A stretch of DNA of 64,000 nucleotides from CAMLIZ01 sp036231905 (GTDB lineage: Bacteria; Pseudomonadota; Gammaproteobacteria; Burkholderiales; Burkholderiaceae_C): positions 496,001-560,000 of the forward strand of contig NZ_JAZARE010000003.1 in NCBI RefSeq assembly GCF_036231905.1, in the 5' to 3' direction. The first letter of the stretch is position 1, and each line of letters starts with the position of its first letter. Below are positions 49,607-59,492 of this stretch, piece after piece. Both the position numbers and the translations under genes were made by a program. Under the pieces are notes generated by a model. That model was not told where the DNA came from and did not search any database. It saw only the letters and a program-made list of their open reading frames with translations.

Positions 49607-50118
49607 TGCGTTTGCACGTTCTGGCCACCGGGCTGGCCCTGTCGCTGACAGCGCTGGCCTGCCCCGCGCAACCCAAGCTCGGCTGCACCGACACACCACA
49701 CCGCCAGTTCGACTTCTGGGTCGGCCAATGGGACGTGACGACGCCCGACGGCAAGCCCGCCGGCACCAACCGCATCGAATCCATCGCCCAGGGCTGCGCC
49801 CTGCTGGAACACTGGGAAGGCCGCGGCGGCTTCTCCGGCAAGAGCCTCAACACCTACGACGCCACCGACCAGCGCTGGCACCAGGAATGGGTGGACGCCG
49901 CCGGTGGCCGCCTCAGCCTCACCGGCGGCTGGTCCGGCAGCCAGATGGTGCTCGAAGGCACCCTGCCGGACGACAAGCAGCCGGGCCGGCTGGTGAAGCA
50001 ACGCATCAGCTGGACCCCGCAAACCGACGGCAGCGTGCGCCAGTTGTGGCAAACCTCGGCCGACGACGGCAAGAGCTGGGACGTCGCCTTCGACGGCAAG
50101 TACGTCCGGAAGAAGTAG
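49603..50118 (+). CDS. Small secreted protein, DUF1579-like
   Basis: The 171-residue precursor has a signal peptide (about 1-22, ending ACPAQ) and a beta-barrel-like domain starting HRQFDFWVGQWDVTTPDG, then LEHWEGRGGFSGKSLNTYD and WRHQEWVDA-like (RWHQEWVDAAGGRLSLTGG) motifs seen in the DUF1579/lipocalin-like group. Function is unknown. It overlaps fdsD by 4 nt (ATGA) with GGAG just before, so it is translated with the cytoplasmic formate dehydrogenase, although it is exported. A second ATG at 49606 is possible. Confidence 0.78.
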   Translation: MMRLHVLATGLALSLTALACPAQPKLGCTDTPHRQFDFWVGQWDVTTPDGKPAGTNRIESIAQGCALLEHWEGRGGFSGKSLNTYDATDQRWHQEWVDAAGGRLSLTGGWSGSQMVLEGTLPDDKQPGRLVKQRISWTPQTDGSVRQLWQTSADDGKSWDVAFDGKYVRKK

Positions 50119-50148
50119 TCCCACACGATAATCCCCCCTTCGCCCGGG

Positions 50149-50196
50149 CTGCACCCTCCTCTGCACCTTCCTCTGCACCTTCCTCTGCGCGTCCCT
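50149..50196. repeat. Tandem 12-nt repeat
   Basis: CTGCACCCTCCT, then CTGCACCTTCCT twice, then a diverged CTGCGCGTCCCT: four units in the 205-bp gap before the ABC-F gene. It has no coding role and could vary in copy number between strains. Confidence 0.75.
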
Positions 50197-50242
50197 CCAG
50201 CCCTTCTTGCGCCGCGTCCAGCGGCCGCAGCCCAGGTCTTGC

Positions 50243-50320
50243 GCGGATCCGGCTCCGCCGGTCCGCAGCAAGGGCCCCCTCGGGGGGCAGCGACCAAAGG
50301 GAGCGTGGGGGCTCGAACAC
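50243..50320. repeat. Hairpin-rich repeat block related to the 31222-31323 element
   Basis: It contains GCGGA-t-CCGGC-tcc-GCCGG-TCCGC (50243-50266), then GGGCCCCCTCGGGGGG (50272-50287), then GGGAGCGTGGGGGCTC. The last resembles the GCGGGGGCTCC ends of the repeat before the binding-protein gene. Like that copy it lies just upstream of a start codon that lacks a ribosome site. Confidence 0.6.
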
Positions 50321-50323
50321 TCC

Positions 50324-52264
50324 ATGATCACGCTCAAGAACATCACGCTGCGCCGCGGCACCAAGGTCGTGCTGCAGAACACCAGCGTGACACTCAACCC
50401 CGGCGAGAAGATCGGCCTGGTGGGCCGCAATGGCGCCGGCAAGTCCTCCCTCTTCGCGCTGCTCACCGGCCGGCTGCATGCCGACGCCGGCGACTTCGAC
50501 ATCCCGGCACGCTGGCGCATCGGCGAAGTGGCGCAGAACATGCCCGAAACCGAGGACGGCGCCACCGACTTCGTGCTGCAGGGCGACATCCCGCTGCAGG
50601 AGGCGCAGCAGGCGCTGGCGGCGGCCGAAGCCTTCGGCGACGGCCATGCGATCGCCGACGCGCACGTGCTGCTCGAAGAAGCCGGCGTGTTCGATGCCCG
50701 CGCCCGCGCGCAGGCGCTGCTGCTCGGCCTGGGTTTCAAGCCGCTGCAGCTGGACGCGCCGGTGAACAGCTTCTCCGGCGGCTGGCGCATGCGGCTGCAA
50801 CTCGCGAGGGCGCTGATGTGCCCGGCCGACCTGCTGCTGCTGGACGAACCCACCAACCACCTGGACCTGGACGCACTGGTGTGGCTGGAGGCCTGGTTGC
50901 AGCGCTACGCCGGCACGCTGTTCATCATCAGCCACGACCGCGAGTTCCTGGACGCGATCACCAAGGTCACCTTGCACCTGGACGACGCCCAGCTCATGCG
51001 CTATGGCGGCAACTACTCCACCTTCGAGGAGATGCGCTCCGAGCGGCTGAGCCAGCAGGCCAGCGCCTTCTCGCGCCAGCAGGACAAGATCGCGCAGCTG
51101 CAGCGCTTCATCGACCGCTTCAAGGCCAAGGCCAGCAAGGCCAAGCAGGCGCAAAGCCGGGTGAAGGCACTGGCCCGCATGGAAAAGATCGCGCCGGTGC
51201 TCACCGCCAGCGACTTCTCCTTCGAGTTCCGCGAACCGGCGAACCTGCCGAACCCGATGCTCTCGTTCCGCGACTTGTCATGCGGCTATGACAAAACGGT
51301 GATCGTGCGCGACGTCAGCCGCAGCGTGCTGGCCGGCCAGCGCATCGGCGTGCTGGGTGCCAACGGCCAGGGCAAGTCCACGCTGGTGAAGACCATCGCC
51401 CACATGCTGCCGCCGCTGGCCGGCACCCTCACCGAGGGCAAGGGCCTGGCGATCGGCTATTTCGCGCAGCAGGAGATGGACGTGCTGCACGGTGACGACA
51501 CACCGCTGCAGCAGATGGTGCGGCTGGCCAAGGAGGTGAGCCCGCAGGCGCGCGAGCAGGAGCTGCGCGACTTCCTCGGCCAGTTCCGCTTCGTGGGCGA
51601 CATGGTGCACCAGCCGATCGGCTCGCTGTCGGGCGGTGAGAAGGCGCGCCTGGTGCTGGCCACCATCGTCTGGCAGAAGCCCAACCTGCTGCTGCTGGAC
51701 GAGCCGACCAACCACCTGGACCTCACCACCCGCGAGGCGCTGTCGATGGCGCTCAACGAGTTCGAAGGCACGGTGATGCTGGTGAGCCACGACCGCGCCC
51801 TGCTGCGCGAGGTGTGCGACGAGTTCTGGCTGGTGGCCGGTGGCGGCGTGCAACCCTTCGATGGCGACCTGGACGACTACCAACGCTGGCTGCTGGAGCA
51901 GGCGCGTGAAGCGGCGCGAGCCGCCACGCGCGAGGCCAAGGAAGTGCGCCAGGCGGCAGCCCCGGTCGCCAAGGGCTCGGGCCAGCGTGACGACCGCAAG
52001 GCCCAGGCCGCGCAGCGGCAGAAGCTGGCCGACCAGGTGAAGCCGCTCAAGAGCGAGCTGAAGAAGGTGGACCAGCGCATGGCGGCCGCGGCGGCCGAGC
52101 GCACCACCGTGCTGGGTTTGTTGTCCAGTGCCGGCCTGCTGGCGTCCGAACGCGCCGACCACGGCAAGCGCCTGAAGGCGCTGGAGGACGAGATCGAGGC
52201 GCTGGAGGCGCGCTGGCTGGAGATCAGCGAAGCGCTGGAGCAGCTGGGGCAGCCACCCGCCTGA
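50324..52264 (+). CDS. ABC-F family ATP-binding protein (YheS-like)
   Basis: The 646-residue soluble protein has two ABC domains: Walker A GRNGAGKSS (about 36-44) and GANGQGKST (about 345-353), signatures NSFSGGWRMRLQLARAL and GSLSGGEKARLVLAT, and Walker B LLLLDEPTNHLDL twice. A linker rich in Lys/Ala/Gln joins them, and a C-terminal coiled coil follows residue about 540. ABC-F proteins act on the ribosome in translation rescue. It lacks membrane segments. The ATG at 50324 has no clear ribosome site and lies after the repeat block. Confidence 0.93.
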   Translation: MITLKNITLRRGTKVVLQNTSVTLNPGEKIGLVGRNGAGKSSLFALLTGRLHADAGDFDIPARWRIGEVAQNMPETEDGATDFVLQGDIPLQEAQQALAAAEAFGDGHAIADAHVLLEEAGVFDARARAQALLLGLGFKPLQLDAPVNSFSGGWRMRLQLARALMCPADLLLLDEPTNHLDLDALVWLEAWLQRYAGTLFIISHDREFLDAITKVTLHLDDAQLMRYGGNYSTFEEMRSERLSQQASAFSRQQDKIAQLQRFIDRFKAKASKAKQAQSRVKALARMEKIAPVLTASDFSFEFREPANLPNPMLSFRDLSCGYDKTVIVRDVSRSVLAGQRIGVLGANGQGKSTLVKTIAHMLPPLAGTLTEGKGLAIGYFAQQEMDVLHGDDTPLQQMVRLAKEVSPQAREQELRDFLGQFRFVGDMVHQPIGSLSGGEKARLVLATIVWQKPNLLLLDEPTNHLDLTTREALSMALNEFEGTVMLVSHDRALLREVCDEFWLVAGGGVQPFDGDLDDYQRWLLEQAREAARAATREAKEVRQAAAPVAKGSGQRDDRKAQAAQRQKLADQVKPLKSELKKVDQRMAAAAAERTTVLGLLSSAGLLASERADHGKRLKALEDEIEALEARWLEISEALEQLGQPPA

Positions 52265-52273
52265 ACGCCGAGG

Positions 52274-52951
52274 CTAACTGGTGGCGCTCCAGAGAAAGCC
52301 CACCGTCCCCAGCAGCGCCGCGCAGGCCACCGCCACCGTGGCCAGCTTCACCGGATGCAGCCGGCTCCACAGCAGCAGGCCGGTGACCGACAACACGATC
52401 ATGCCGCCGGCGATGGTGTCGGCCAGCAGCACCCAGAAGGCCGTCACGCCGCTGGCGGTGTGCAGCCGTGTGAGCACGCCGATGGCCGTGGCATCCTGGG
52501 TTTCCAGCTTCACGAACCGGTTGCCGATGTAGTACTCCGCCATCACCGTCCGGTGCGGCGCGTGCCAGTTGAAGGTCCAGCGTTCGGGCTGCTGCACGGT
52601 CTGGTCGCCCCACACCACACCCCGCGGCGGGTCCACCTTCACCCGGGCCGGCGGTGTGTCGAAGGCCACTTGCGACTGCAGCCAGGCGGCCATCTGGTCC
52701 GCGCGCTCGAAGCCATGTTCCGGCGTGCGCAGCTGCGCGGTGCTCTGCACCATCTTCTCCACCGGGATCTTCATGACCGCGCGGTGGTTCATCAGGATGC
52801 CGGTGGCGCCGAACAGCAGGCCCAGCGCCGCACCCCACAGGCCCACATAGAGGTGGATCTTGCGCAGCCAGCGCACGAACAAGGCGCTGCGCCGGTGCGC
52901 GCGCTGTGCGGGCGTGGGGGCCGCCGCCGGCCGGTCCAGTACGGCACTCAT
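52274..52951 (-). CDS. PepSY-domain membrane protein (PepSY_TM type)
   Basis: The 225-residue protein has three hydrophobic segments: one after KIHLYVGLWGAALGLLFG, a pair-like region FWVLLADTIAGGMIVLSVTG ending LLLWSRLHP, and a C-terminal helix. The periplasmic part carries PPRGVVWGDQT. PepSY_TM proteins are found beside siderophore receptors and may act as iron reductases or assembly factors. It is the last gene of the tonB-receptor-dioxygenase run. GGAGG stands before the ATG. Confidence 0.82.
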   Translation of the reverse strand: MSAVLDRPAAAPTPAQRAHRRSALFVRWLRKIHLYVGLWGAALGLLFGATGILMNHRAVMKIPVEKMVQSTAQLRTPEHGFERADQMAAWLQSQVAFDTPPARVKVDPPRGVVWGDQTVQQPERWTFNWHAPHRTVMAEYYIGNRFVKLETQDATAIGVLTRLHTASGVTAFWVLLADTIAGGMIVLSVTGLLLWSRLHPVKLATVAVACAALLGTVGFLWSATS

Positions 52952-53009
52952 CGCGTAACCTCCGTGCTTCGCACTGCGGTGCCAGCGCCTTCGGGCGGCC
53001 GGGTGGCGC

Positions 53010-53690
53010 TCATGGCTGGCTCCACATGCGCAGCAGGTTGTGATAACAGCCGGTGAGCTGCACCCGGGTCGCTTCGTCGGCCCTCGTTTGCGCCAGGCGC
53101 TGGAGGCACGTGTCCAGGTCGAACAACAAGGTGCGCTGGCCTTCGTCGCGCACCATGCTCTGCACCCAGAAGAAGGACGCCAGCCGTGCGCCGCGCGTGA
53201 CCGGCTCCACCCGGTGCAGGCTGCTGGAGGCATACAGCACCAGGTGGCCGGCGGGCAGCTTGATCGAGTGCACGCCGTAGGTGTCTTCGATCAGCAGCTC
53301 GCCGCCGTCGTAGTCCGCCGGGTCGGCCAGGAACAGCGTGGCCGACAGGTCGGTGCGCAGGCGCTCGGCGCTGCCGGGGATGAGCCGCAGCGCGTTGTCC
53401 ACATGCGTGCCGAAGGTCTCGCCGCTTTCGTATCGGTTGAACATCGGCGGGTACACCCGGCCCGGCAGCGCGGCGCTGATGAACAGCGGATGCCGCTCCA
53501 GTGCGCCGAGGATGATGTCGCCCAGCTCCCGCGCGACCGGAGAGCCCTCGGGCAGCTGGCGGTTGCGCTTGACCTGCGCGCCCTGGTGGCCGGCGGTGGC
53601 CAGGCCGTCCACCCACTCGGCGGCAAGCAGGCGAAAGCGCGCGAACTGCACCTGTTCGGCGGTGAGCACGTCGGGGATCTGGACGATCAT
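53010..53690 (-). CDS. Fe(II)/2-oxoglutarate dioxygenase, PiuC/YbiX-like
   Basis: The 226-residue protein has the PiuC core: RYESGETFGTHVDNALR (iron ligands His and Asp), SSSLHRVEPVTRGARLASFFW (third His and 2-oxoglutarate Arg), and the conserved KRNRQLPEG near the N-terminus. Such genes accompany Fiu/PiuA-type receptors; the substrate is unknown. It starts 14 nt after the receptor stop with AAAGG upstream. Confidence 0.93.
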   Translation of the reverse strand: MIVQIPDVLTAEQVQFARFRLLAAEWVDGLATAGHQGAQVKRNRQLPEGSPVARELGDIILGALERHPLFISAALPGRVYPPMFNRYESGETFGTHVDNALRLIPGSAERLRTDLSATLFLADPADYDGGELLIEDTYGVHSIKLPAGHLVLYASSSLHRVEPVTRGARLASFFWVQSMVRDEGQRTLLFDLDTCLQRLAQTRADEATRVQLTGCYHNLLRMWSQP

Positions 53691-53704
53691 CGTCAGCCTT
53701 TCGC

Positions 53705-55909
53705 TCAGAAGCGGACCAGCGCGCTCAACAGCGCGGTGCGCCCACGCACCGGCGTGGCCCGGCCGGCGCTGGCGGCTTCGAAGTACGCCTTGTCGCTCAG
53801 GTTCTGCAGGTTCAGGCGCAGCTCGTAGTTCTTCTGCAGGTAGGCCACGGTGGCGTCGTAGCGGGTGAAGCCGGGCAACTGCGCGGTCTCGAAGTTGTTG
53901 AGCCAGCGCTCGGCCGAATACAGCACGCCGCCGCCCACTTCCCACTGCGGCGTCACGCGGTAGGTGGTCCACACCGTCGCCTGGTGGCGCGGGGTGTTGG
54001 GCGTCGACTTGCCTTGGGCGGGGATGTTCAAGTCCACACCGGTACCCTGCTCCGGCGACTTCACGATGCGGCCTTGCAGGAAGGTGTAGCCACCGAACAC
54101 CTGCCACGCCGGCGTGATGCGGCCGGCGGCGGTGAACTCCAGGCCCTGCACGCGCAGGCGGCCTGCCGTCACCTGCACATTGCCAGTGCCATCACGGGTG
54201 CGGGCATTCGTCTTTTCAGTGCGGAAGAGTGCGCCGGTGAGCGTGAGTTCGCCGTCCAGCAGGTCCCACTTGACGCCCGTTTCCACCGAGCGGTTCTTCT
54301 CCGCGTCCAGGGCGCCGGTGCTCGCGCTTTGTGTCACCGCTTCGGCCGACGGGTTGAAGGACGTGCCGTAGGAGAGGTACCAGGATTGCGCGTCATTCGG
54401 CTGGTAGATCACGCCGGCGCGCGGCGTCCAGGCGGTCTCCGATTTCGGCGTGGCCGGCAAGGTGGTATCGGCCGGGAATGGCGGCGTCGCCGTCGGCAAT
54501 ACAGCCAGGTCCAGCTGCGAGCTCGCCTTGAAGCGCTCGCCGCGCACACCCACCACCAGCTTCCACTGCGGCGTGATCTCCACCTGGTCGTTCACGTACA
54601 GCGCCAGCGTGTCGGCTGTGGTGACCAGCGTGCGGGACAGGGCCCGTTCGCCACTGCGTTCGCCCAGGGAAGGGTTGCCGAGGTTTACGGTCGCGTTGGC
54701 CGTCGCGGTGTTCCACACGTACCGGTCCTCGCGGTTTTCGTCGCGCGCGATCTCCACGCCGGTGGTCAGCGTGTGCGCCATGCCGCCCGCGTTGAACTTG
54801 ATGTTCAGGTCGGTCTGGTTGGCGATCGTCTTGTCCTTGAGCACGCGGTCGCGGTCCTGCCGCGGCGCCTGCAACTGCTCCAGCGGATCGTTCAGCGACG
54901 GCACTCCGCCGCCGATGCGGCTGACCGTGCCCAGCGGCGACGGCGAGGCCTCGGTGGTGTTGTGGCTCACCAGCGTGCGGTTGCGCAGCGTGGTGCTGGC
55001 ACTCAGCTTGTGCTGCACCACCGCCGTGAGCAGGTTCACCGACTGGTTGAAATGGTCGTCGGCGTAGCCGTAGAAGCGGTCCGCAGGCGCATGGATCGGC
55101 TCGCGCACCGTGCCGGCGCCATTGCGGCTGACGAAGGGAAAGCCGTAGTCCGGCAGGTCACGGTTGCGCTGGATCAGCGCCGACACCGTCACCTCGGTGG
55201 GCGTGTTGATGCCCAAGCGCACCGAGGGCGCCACGCCCCAGTCGCGGTTGCGGGTGACGTCGCGGGTGGACTGCACGTCCTGCCCGAACACCGACAGGCG
55301 CGCGGCCGATGTGTCCGACAGCTGGTGGTTCACGTCCGCGCTGACCCGGTAGTAGTCGTCCGTGCCGACCGTCACGCCCACTTCGCCGCGCTCGCGCAGG
55401 TCGGGCTTCTTGGTGATCTGGTTGATCACGCCGCCGGTGGAGCCGCGCCCGAACAGCATGGACGACGGGCCCTTGAGCACCTCGATCGCCTCCAGCGAGA
55501 ACACGTCGCGGCTGTACTGGCCGCGGTCACGCAGGCCGTCGAGGTAGATGTCGGTGCGCGCCGAGAAGCCGCGCAGGTTGATGTTGTCGCCGATCACACC
55601 GCCCTCGCCCGCGCCCAGCGTGATGCCGGGCACGTTGCGCAGGGAGTCCTTCAGGGAGGCGGCGGCCTGGGAATCGAGCATCTTGCGGTCGATGACCGTC
55701 ACCGACTGGGGCACGTCGCGCAGCGGCGTCTCGAACTTGGCGCCGGTGGCCGCCACGCCGTTGTCCCGTTCGCGGGTGGCGCTGGCCTTGATCTCCGGCA
55801 GCGCCGCCTCGGGCTCGTCCTTCTTGGGCGCCTGCTGGGCGTGCGCGGTGCCAAAGGCCAGGGCCAGGGCGGCAGCGCGCAGGCTGAGCGGGACGGCGGT
55901 GGGGTTCAC
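53705..55909 (-). CDS. TonB-dependent catecholate-siderophore receptor, Fiu-like
   Basis: The 734-residue outer-membrane receptor has a signal peptide (ending GTAHA), a plug domain (about 55-165: RDVPQSVTVIDRKMLD, NINLRGFSARTDIYLDGLRDRGQYSRDVFSLE, VLKGPSSMLFGRGSTGGVINQ) and a 22-strand barrel ending in LSALVRF with terminal Phe. It imports ferric catecholate-type siderophores using TonB energy. It lies 3 nt after tonB, unlike most receptors, so pump and receptor are made together. Confidence 0.93.
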   Translation of the reverse strand: MNPTAVPLSLRAAALALAFGTAHAQQAPKKDEPEAALPEIKASATRERDNGVAATGAKFETPLRDVPQSVTVIDRKMLDSQAAASLKDSLRNVPGITLGAGEGGVIGDNINLRGFSARTDIYLDGLRDRGQYSRDVFSLEAIEVLKGPSSMLFGRGSTGGVINQITKKPDLRERGEVGVTVGTDDYYRVSADVNHQLSDTSAARLSVFGQDVQSTRDVTRNRDWGVAPSVRLGINTPTEVTVSALIQRNRDLPDYGFPFVSRNGAGTVREPIHAPADRFYGYADDHFNQSVNLLTAVVQHKLSASTTLRNRTLVSHNTTEASPSPLGTVSRIGGGVPSLNDPLEQLQAPRQDRDRVLKDKTIANQTDLNIKFNAGGMAHTLTTGVEIARDENREDRYVWNTATANATVNLGNPSLGERSGERALSRTLVTTADTLALYVNDQVEITPQWKLVVGVRGERFKASSQLDLAVLPTATPPFPADTTLPATPKSETAWTPRAGVIYQPNDAQSWYLSYGTSFNPSAEAVTQSASTGALDAEKNRSVETGVKWDLLDGELTLTGALFRTEKTNARTRDGTGNVQVTAGRLRVQGLEFTAAGRITPAWQVFGGYTFLQGRIVKSPEQGTGVDLNIPAQGKSTPNTPRHQATVWTTYRVTPQWEVGGGVLYSAERWLNNFETAQLPGFTRYDATVAYLQKNYELRLNLQNLSDKAYFEAASAGRATPVRGRTALLSALVRF

Positions 55910-55912
55910 AGG

Positions 55913-56590
55913 TCAGGTCTCCAGGTCAAAGGTCAAGGGAATCAGGGCCCAGCCCGACAGCGGCGCGCCGTTGTGCGTGGCGGGTTTGAAGCGAGCGTTC
56001 TGCACGGCCTGCACAGCCGCCTCGTCCAGGCGGGCATGGCCGCAGGACTGGCTCACCTGCACGTTGCGCGGCAGGCCGGCCTCATCGACGAACACCCGCA
56101 CCACCACGCGGCCGGCCTCCCCGGCGCGGCGCGAGGCACGCGGGTAAACTGGCACCGGGGGCTGCAGGTACTGCAGCGCCGAGGCGGGCAGCATGCGCGT
56201 GGCCGACACCGGCTCAGGCGCTGCCGAGGCAGGCGGTGCCGGCGCCGCGGCCACCGTGATGGCTGGCGCCGGGGCCGCGGGCGCATGCATCACCGCCGCT
56301 TCCACCGGCGCTGCCTGCGGCACGGGCGGGGGCGGAATGTCGATCGGCGGCAGGGGCAGCCGCTCGGGCATGTGCACCGGCCGGTCCGGCGCGGCTGGCG
56401 GCGGCGGCGCGGACACCAGGTTGACGGTCAGCGGAGACGGCGGCGGCACGGCGATACGGAGCCGCCCACCCTGCAGCAGGGCGGAAGCGACCACTGCATG
56501 CACCAGCAGGATCGCCCCCACCACGATGATGCGTTGCCGGCGCTCGGGCGTGCCGGGCGGGCGGGCAAAGGCAAACGGTGTGGCGAACAT
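55913..56590 (-). CDS. tonB: TonB energy-transducing protein
   Basis: The 225-residue inner-membrane protein has one membrane segment (about 20-42), a Pro/Ala-rich periplasmic spacer, and a C-terminal TonB domain (VPVYPRASRRAGEAGRVVVRVFVDEAGLPRNV, then VQNARFKPATHNG). It transmits proton-motive force to the receptor downstream. A candidate Fur box lies just upstream. No exbB or exbD is adjacent. Confidence 0.92.
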   Translation of the reverse strand: MFATPFAFARPPGTPERRQRIIVVGAILLVHAVVASALLQGGRLRIAVPPPSPLTVNLVSAPPPPAAPDRPVHMPERLPLPPIDIPPPPVPQAAPVEAAVMHAPAAPAPAITVAAAPAPPASAAPEPVSATRMLPASALQYLQPPVPVYPRASRRAGEAGRVVVRVFVDEAGLPRNVQVSQSCGHARLDEAAVQAVQNARFKPATHNGAPLSGWALIPLTFDLET

Positions 56591-56628
56591 GGCGTGTTGG
56601 AGATCGAAGCGGCGCGAACTCTAACACG

Positions 56629-56649
56629 AATGCGAACAATTCTTATTTG
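56629..56649 (-). promoter_or_regulatory. Candidate Fur box upstream of tonB
   Basis: On the minus strand the site reads AAATAAGAATTGTTCGCATT, close to the repeated AATGAGAAT / ATTCTCATT layout of Fur sites. A TTGACA (56660-56655, minus) overlaps the promoter position, so Fur-iron would block transcription of the tonB-receptor-piuC run when iron is plentiful. Binding is inferred. Confidence 0.7.
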
Positions 56650-56745
56650 ATAGTTGTCAAGACGCGCCCCGGACCGCGTGGCGGGGTCCAGCCACCGCAC
56701 TCTCCATCAAGGGGGTGCGCACGGCGTTCCGCCATGCGCGGCCGC

Positions 56746-58404
<1,659 letters not shown>

Positions 58405-58466
58405 GGGGGCTTTTGGGCAAGCCGCATACCCGTGTTCCAAGACCCACCGACGAACATGGTCAAGCA

Positions 58467-58492
58467 CAATTCAATTGCACGCAATACAATTG
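58467..58492. promoter_or_regulatory. Candidate OhrR operator
   Basis: A T/A-rich site with two CAATTG half-sites (58472-58477 and 58487-58492) around ATTG-CACG-CAAT lies in the recQ/ohrR gap, 5 nt before the ohrR ATG. It fits OhrR-type binding palindromes and would autoregulate ohrR and ohr. Inferred from sequence and position. Confidence 0.6.
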
Positions 58493-58497
58493 CCGCC

Positions 58498-58977
58498 ATG
58501 GCCCGCACCCTTCCATCCAAGAGCACCCAGGAGCAATGGCTGCAGCTGGACCACCAGCTGTGTTTTGCGCTGTACTCCTCGTCGCTCGCGATGACCAAGC
58601 TCTACAAGCCGCTGCTGGAGCCGCTGGGGCTGACCTATCCGCAGTATCTGGTGATGTTGGTGCTGTGGGAGGGCGACGGCCTCACCGTGTCCGACCTCGG
58701 CCAGCGCCTGCAGCTTGACTCGGGCACGCTGACCCCGCTGCTCAAGCGCCTGGAGGCCGCCGGCCTGGTGCAGCGCCTGCGCGACAGCGCCGACGAACGC
58801 CGCGTGCTGCTGCGCCTGACCGCCGCGGGCCGCCACTTGAAGCAGCGTGCCGCCAAGGTGCCGCCCGAAGTGGCCTGCGCGGCCGGCTGCCCGCTCGATG
58901 AACTGGCTGCGCTCACCGCGCGGCTGAAGACCCTGCGCGACCAGATCGTGCAGGCGACCGTTTCCCCCGCGGCCTGA
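58498..58977 (+). CDS. ohrR: Organic-peroxide-sensing MarR regulator OhrR (2-Cys)
   Basis: The 159-residue MarR repressor carries the sensing Cys22 in LDHQLCFALYSSS and second cysteines C127/C131 in EVACAAGCP, so it resembles the two-cysteine OhrR of Xanthomonas, in which peroxide drives an intersubunit disulfide. The winged helix is LTVSDLGQRLQLDSGTLTPLLKRLE. An ATG at 58456 would swallow the operator; 58498 is chosen. ohr follows after 37 nt. Confidence 0.93.
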   Translation: MARTLPSKSTQEQWLQLDHQLCFALYSSSLAMTKLYKPLLEPLGLTYPQYLVMLVLWEGDGLTVSDLGQRLQLDSGTLTPLLKRLEAAGLVQRLRDSADERRVLLRLTAAGRHLKQRAAKVPPEVACAAGCPLDELAALTARLKTLRDQIVQATVSPAA

Positions 58978-59014
58978 CCGGCCGCAGCTTCTCCGCAACC
59001 CGAAAGGACCCACC

Positions 59015-59452
59015 ATGGCTCTCGACAAAGTGCTCTACACCGCCCACGCCACCTCCACCGGAGGCCGCCAAGGCACGTCCCGCAGCTCGGACGGCGTGTT
59101 GGACGTGCAACTGGCCACGCCCAAGGAAATGGGCGGCGCCGGCGGCGCAGGCACGAATCCCGAGCAGCTGTTCGCGGCCGGTTATTCCGCGTGCTTCATC
59201 GGCGCGATGAAGGCAGTGGCACCCAAGCTTCAACTGAAGGTGCCCAACGACGTGAGCATCGACGCTGCGGTGAGCTTCGGCCCCCTGGCCGGTGGCGCCG
59301 TGGGTTATGGCATTGCCGTGGAAATGAACATCAAGGTGCCGGGCCTGTCGAAGGAACAGGCCGAGCAGCTGGTGCAGGCTGCCCACCAGGTGTGCCCGTA
59401 CTCCAACGCCACGCGCGGCAACATCGACGTCAAGCTGAACATCGCCGCCTGA
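59015..59452 (+). CDS. ohr: Organic hydroperoxide reductase Ohr
   Basis: The 145-residue thiol peroxidase reduces lipid and organic peroxides. Catalytic Cys60 lies in GYSACFIGAM and resolving Cys127 in HQVCPYSNATRGN; the Arg20 and Glu50 partners are present. It is induced through OhrR. An AAAGGA site precedes the ATG. Confidence 0.95.
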   Translation: MALDKVLYTAHATSTGGRQGTSRSSDGVLDVQLATPKEMGGAGGAGTNPEQLFAAGYSACFIGAMKAVAPKLQLKVPNDVSIDAAVSFGPLAGGAVGYGIAVEMNIKVPGLSKEQAEQLVQAAHQVCPYSNATRGNIDVKLNIAA

Positions 59453-59467
59453 AGGCCTGTTCGCTGA

Positions 59468-59492
59468 GCGGCCGGCCTGCCGGTCAGGCCGC
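59468..59492. terminator. Weak hairpin at the ohr/asparaginase convergent junction
   Basis: GCGGCC and GGCCGC are 13 nt apart, spanning the asparaginase stop. It is a possible shared terminator without T-runs. Confidence 0.3.

Noticed and set aside
50149..50196. CRISPR-like array
   Set aside because: Units are 12 nt, contiguous and without spacers; no cas genes in the window.
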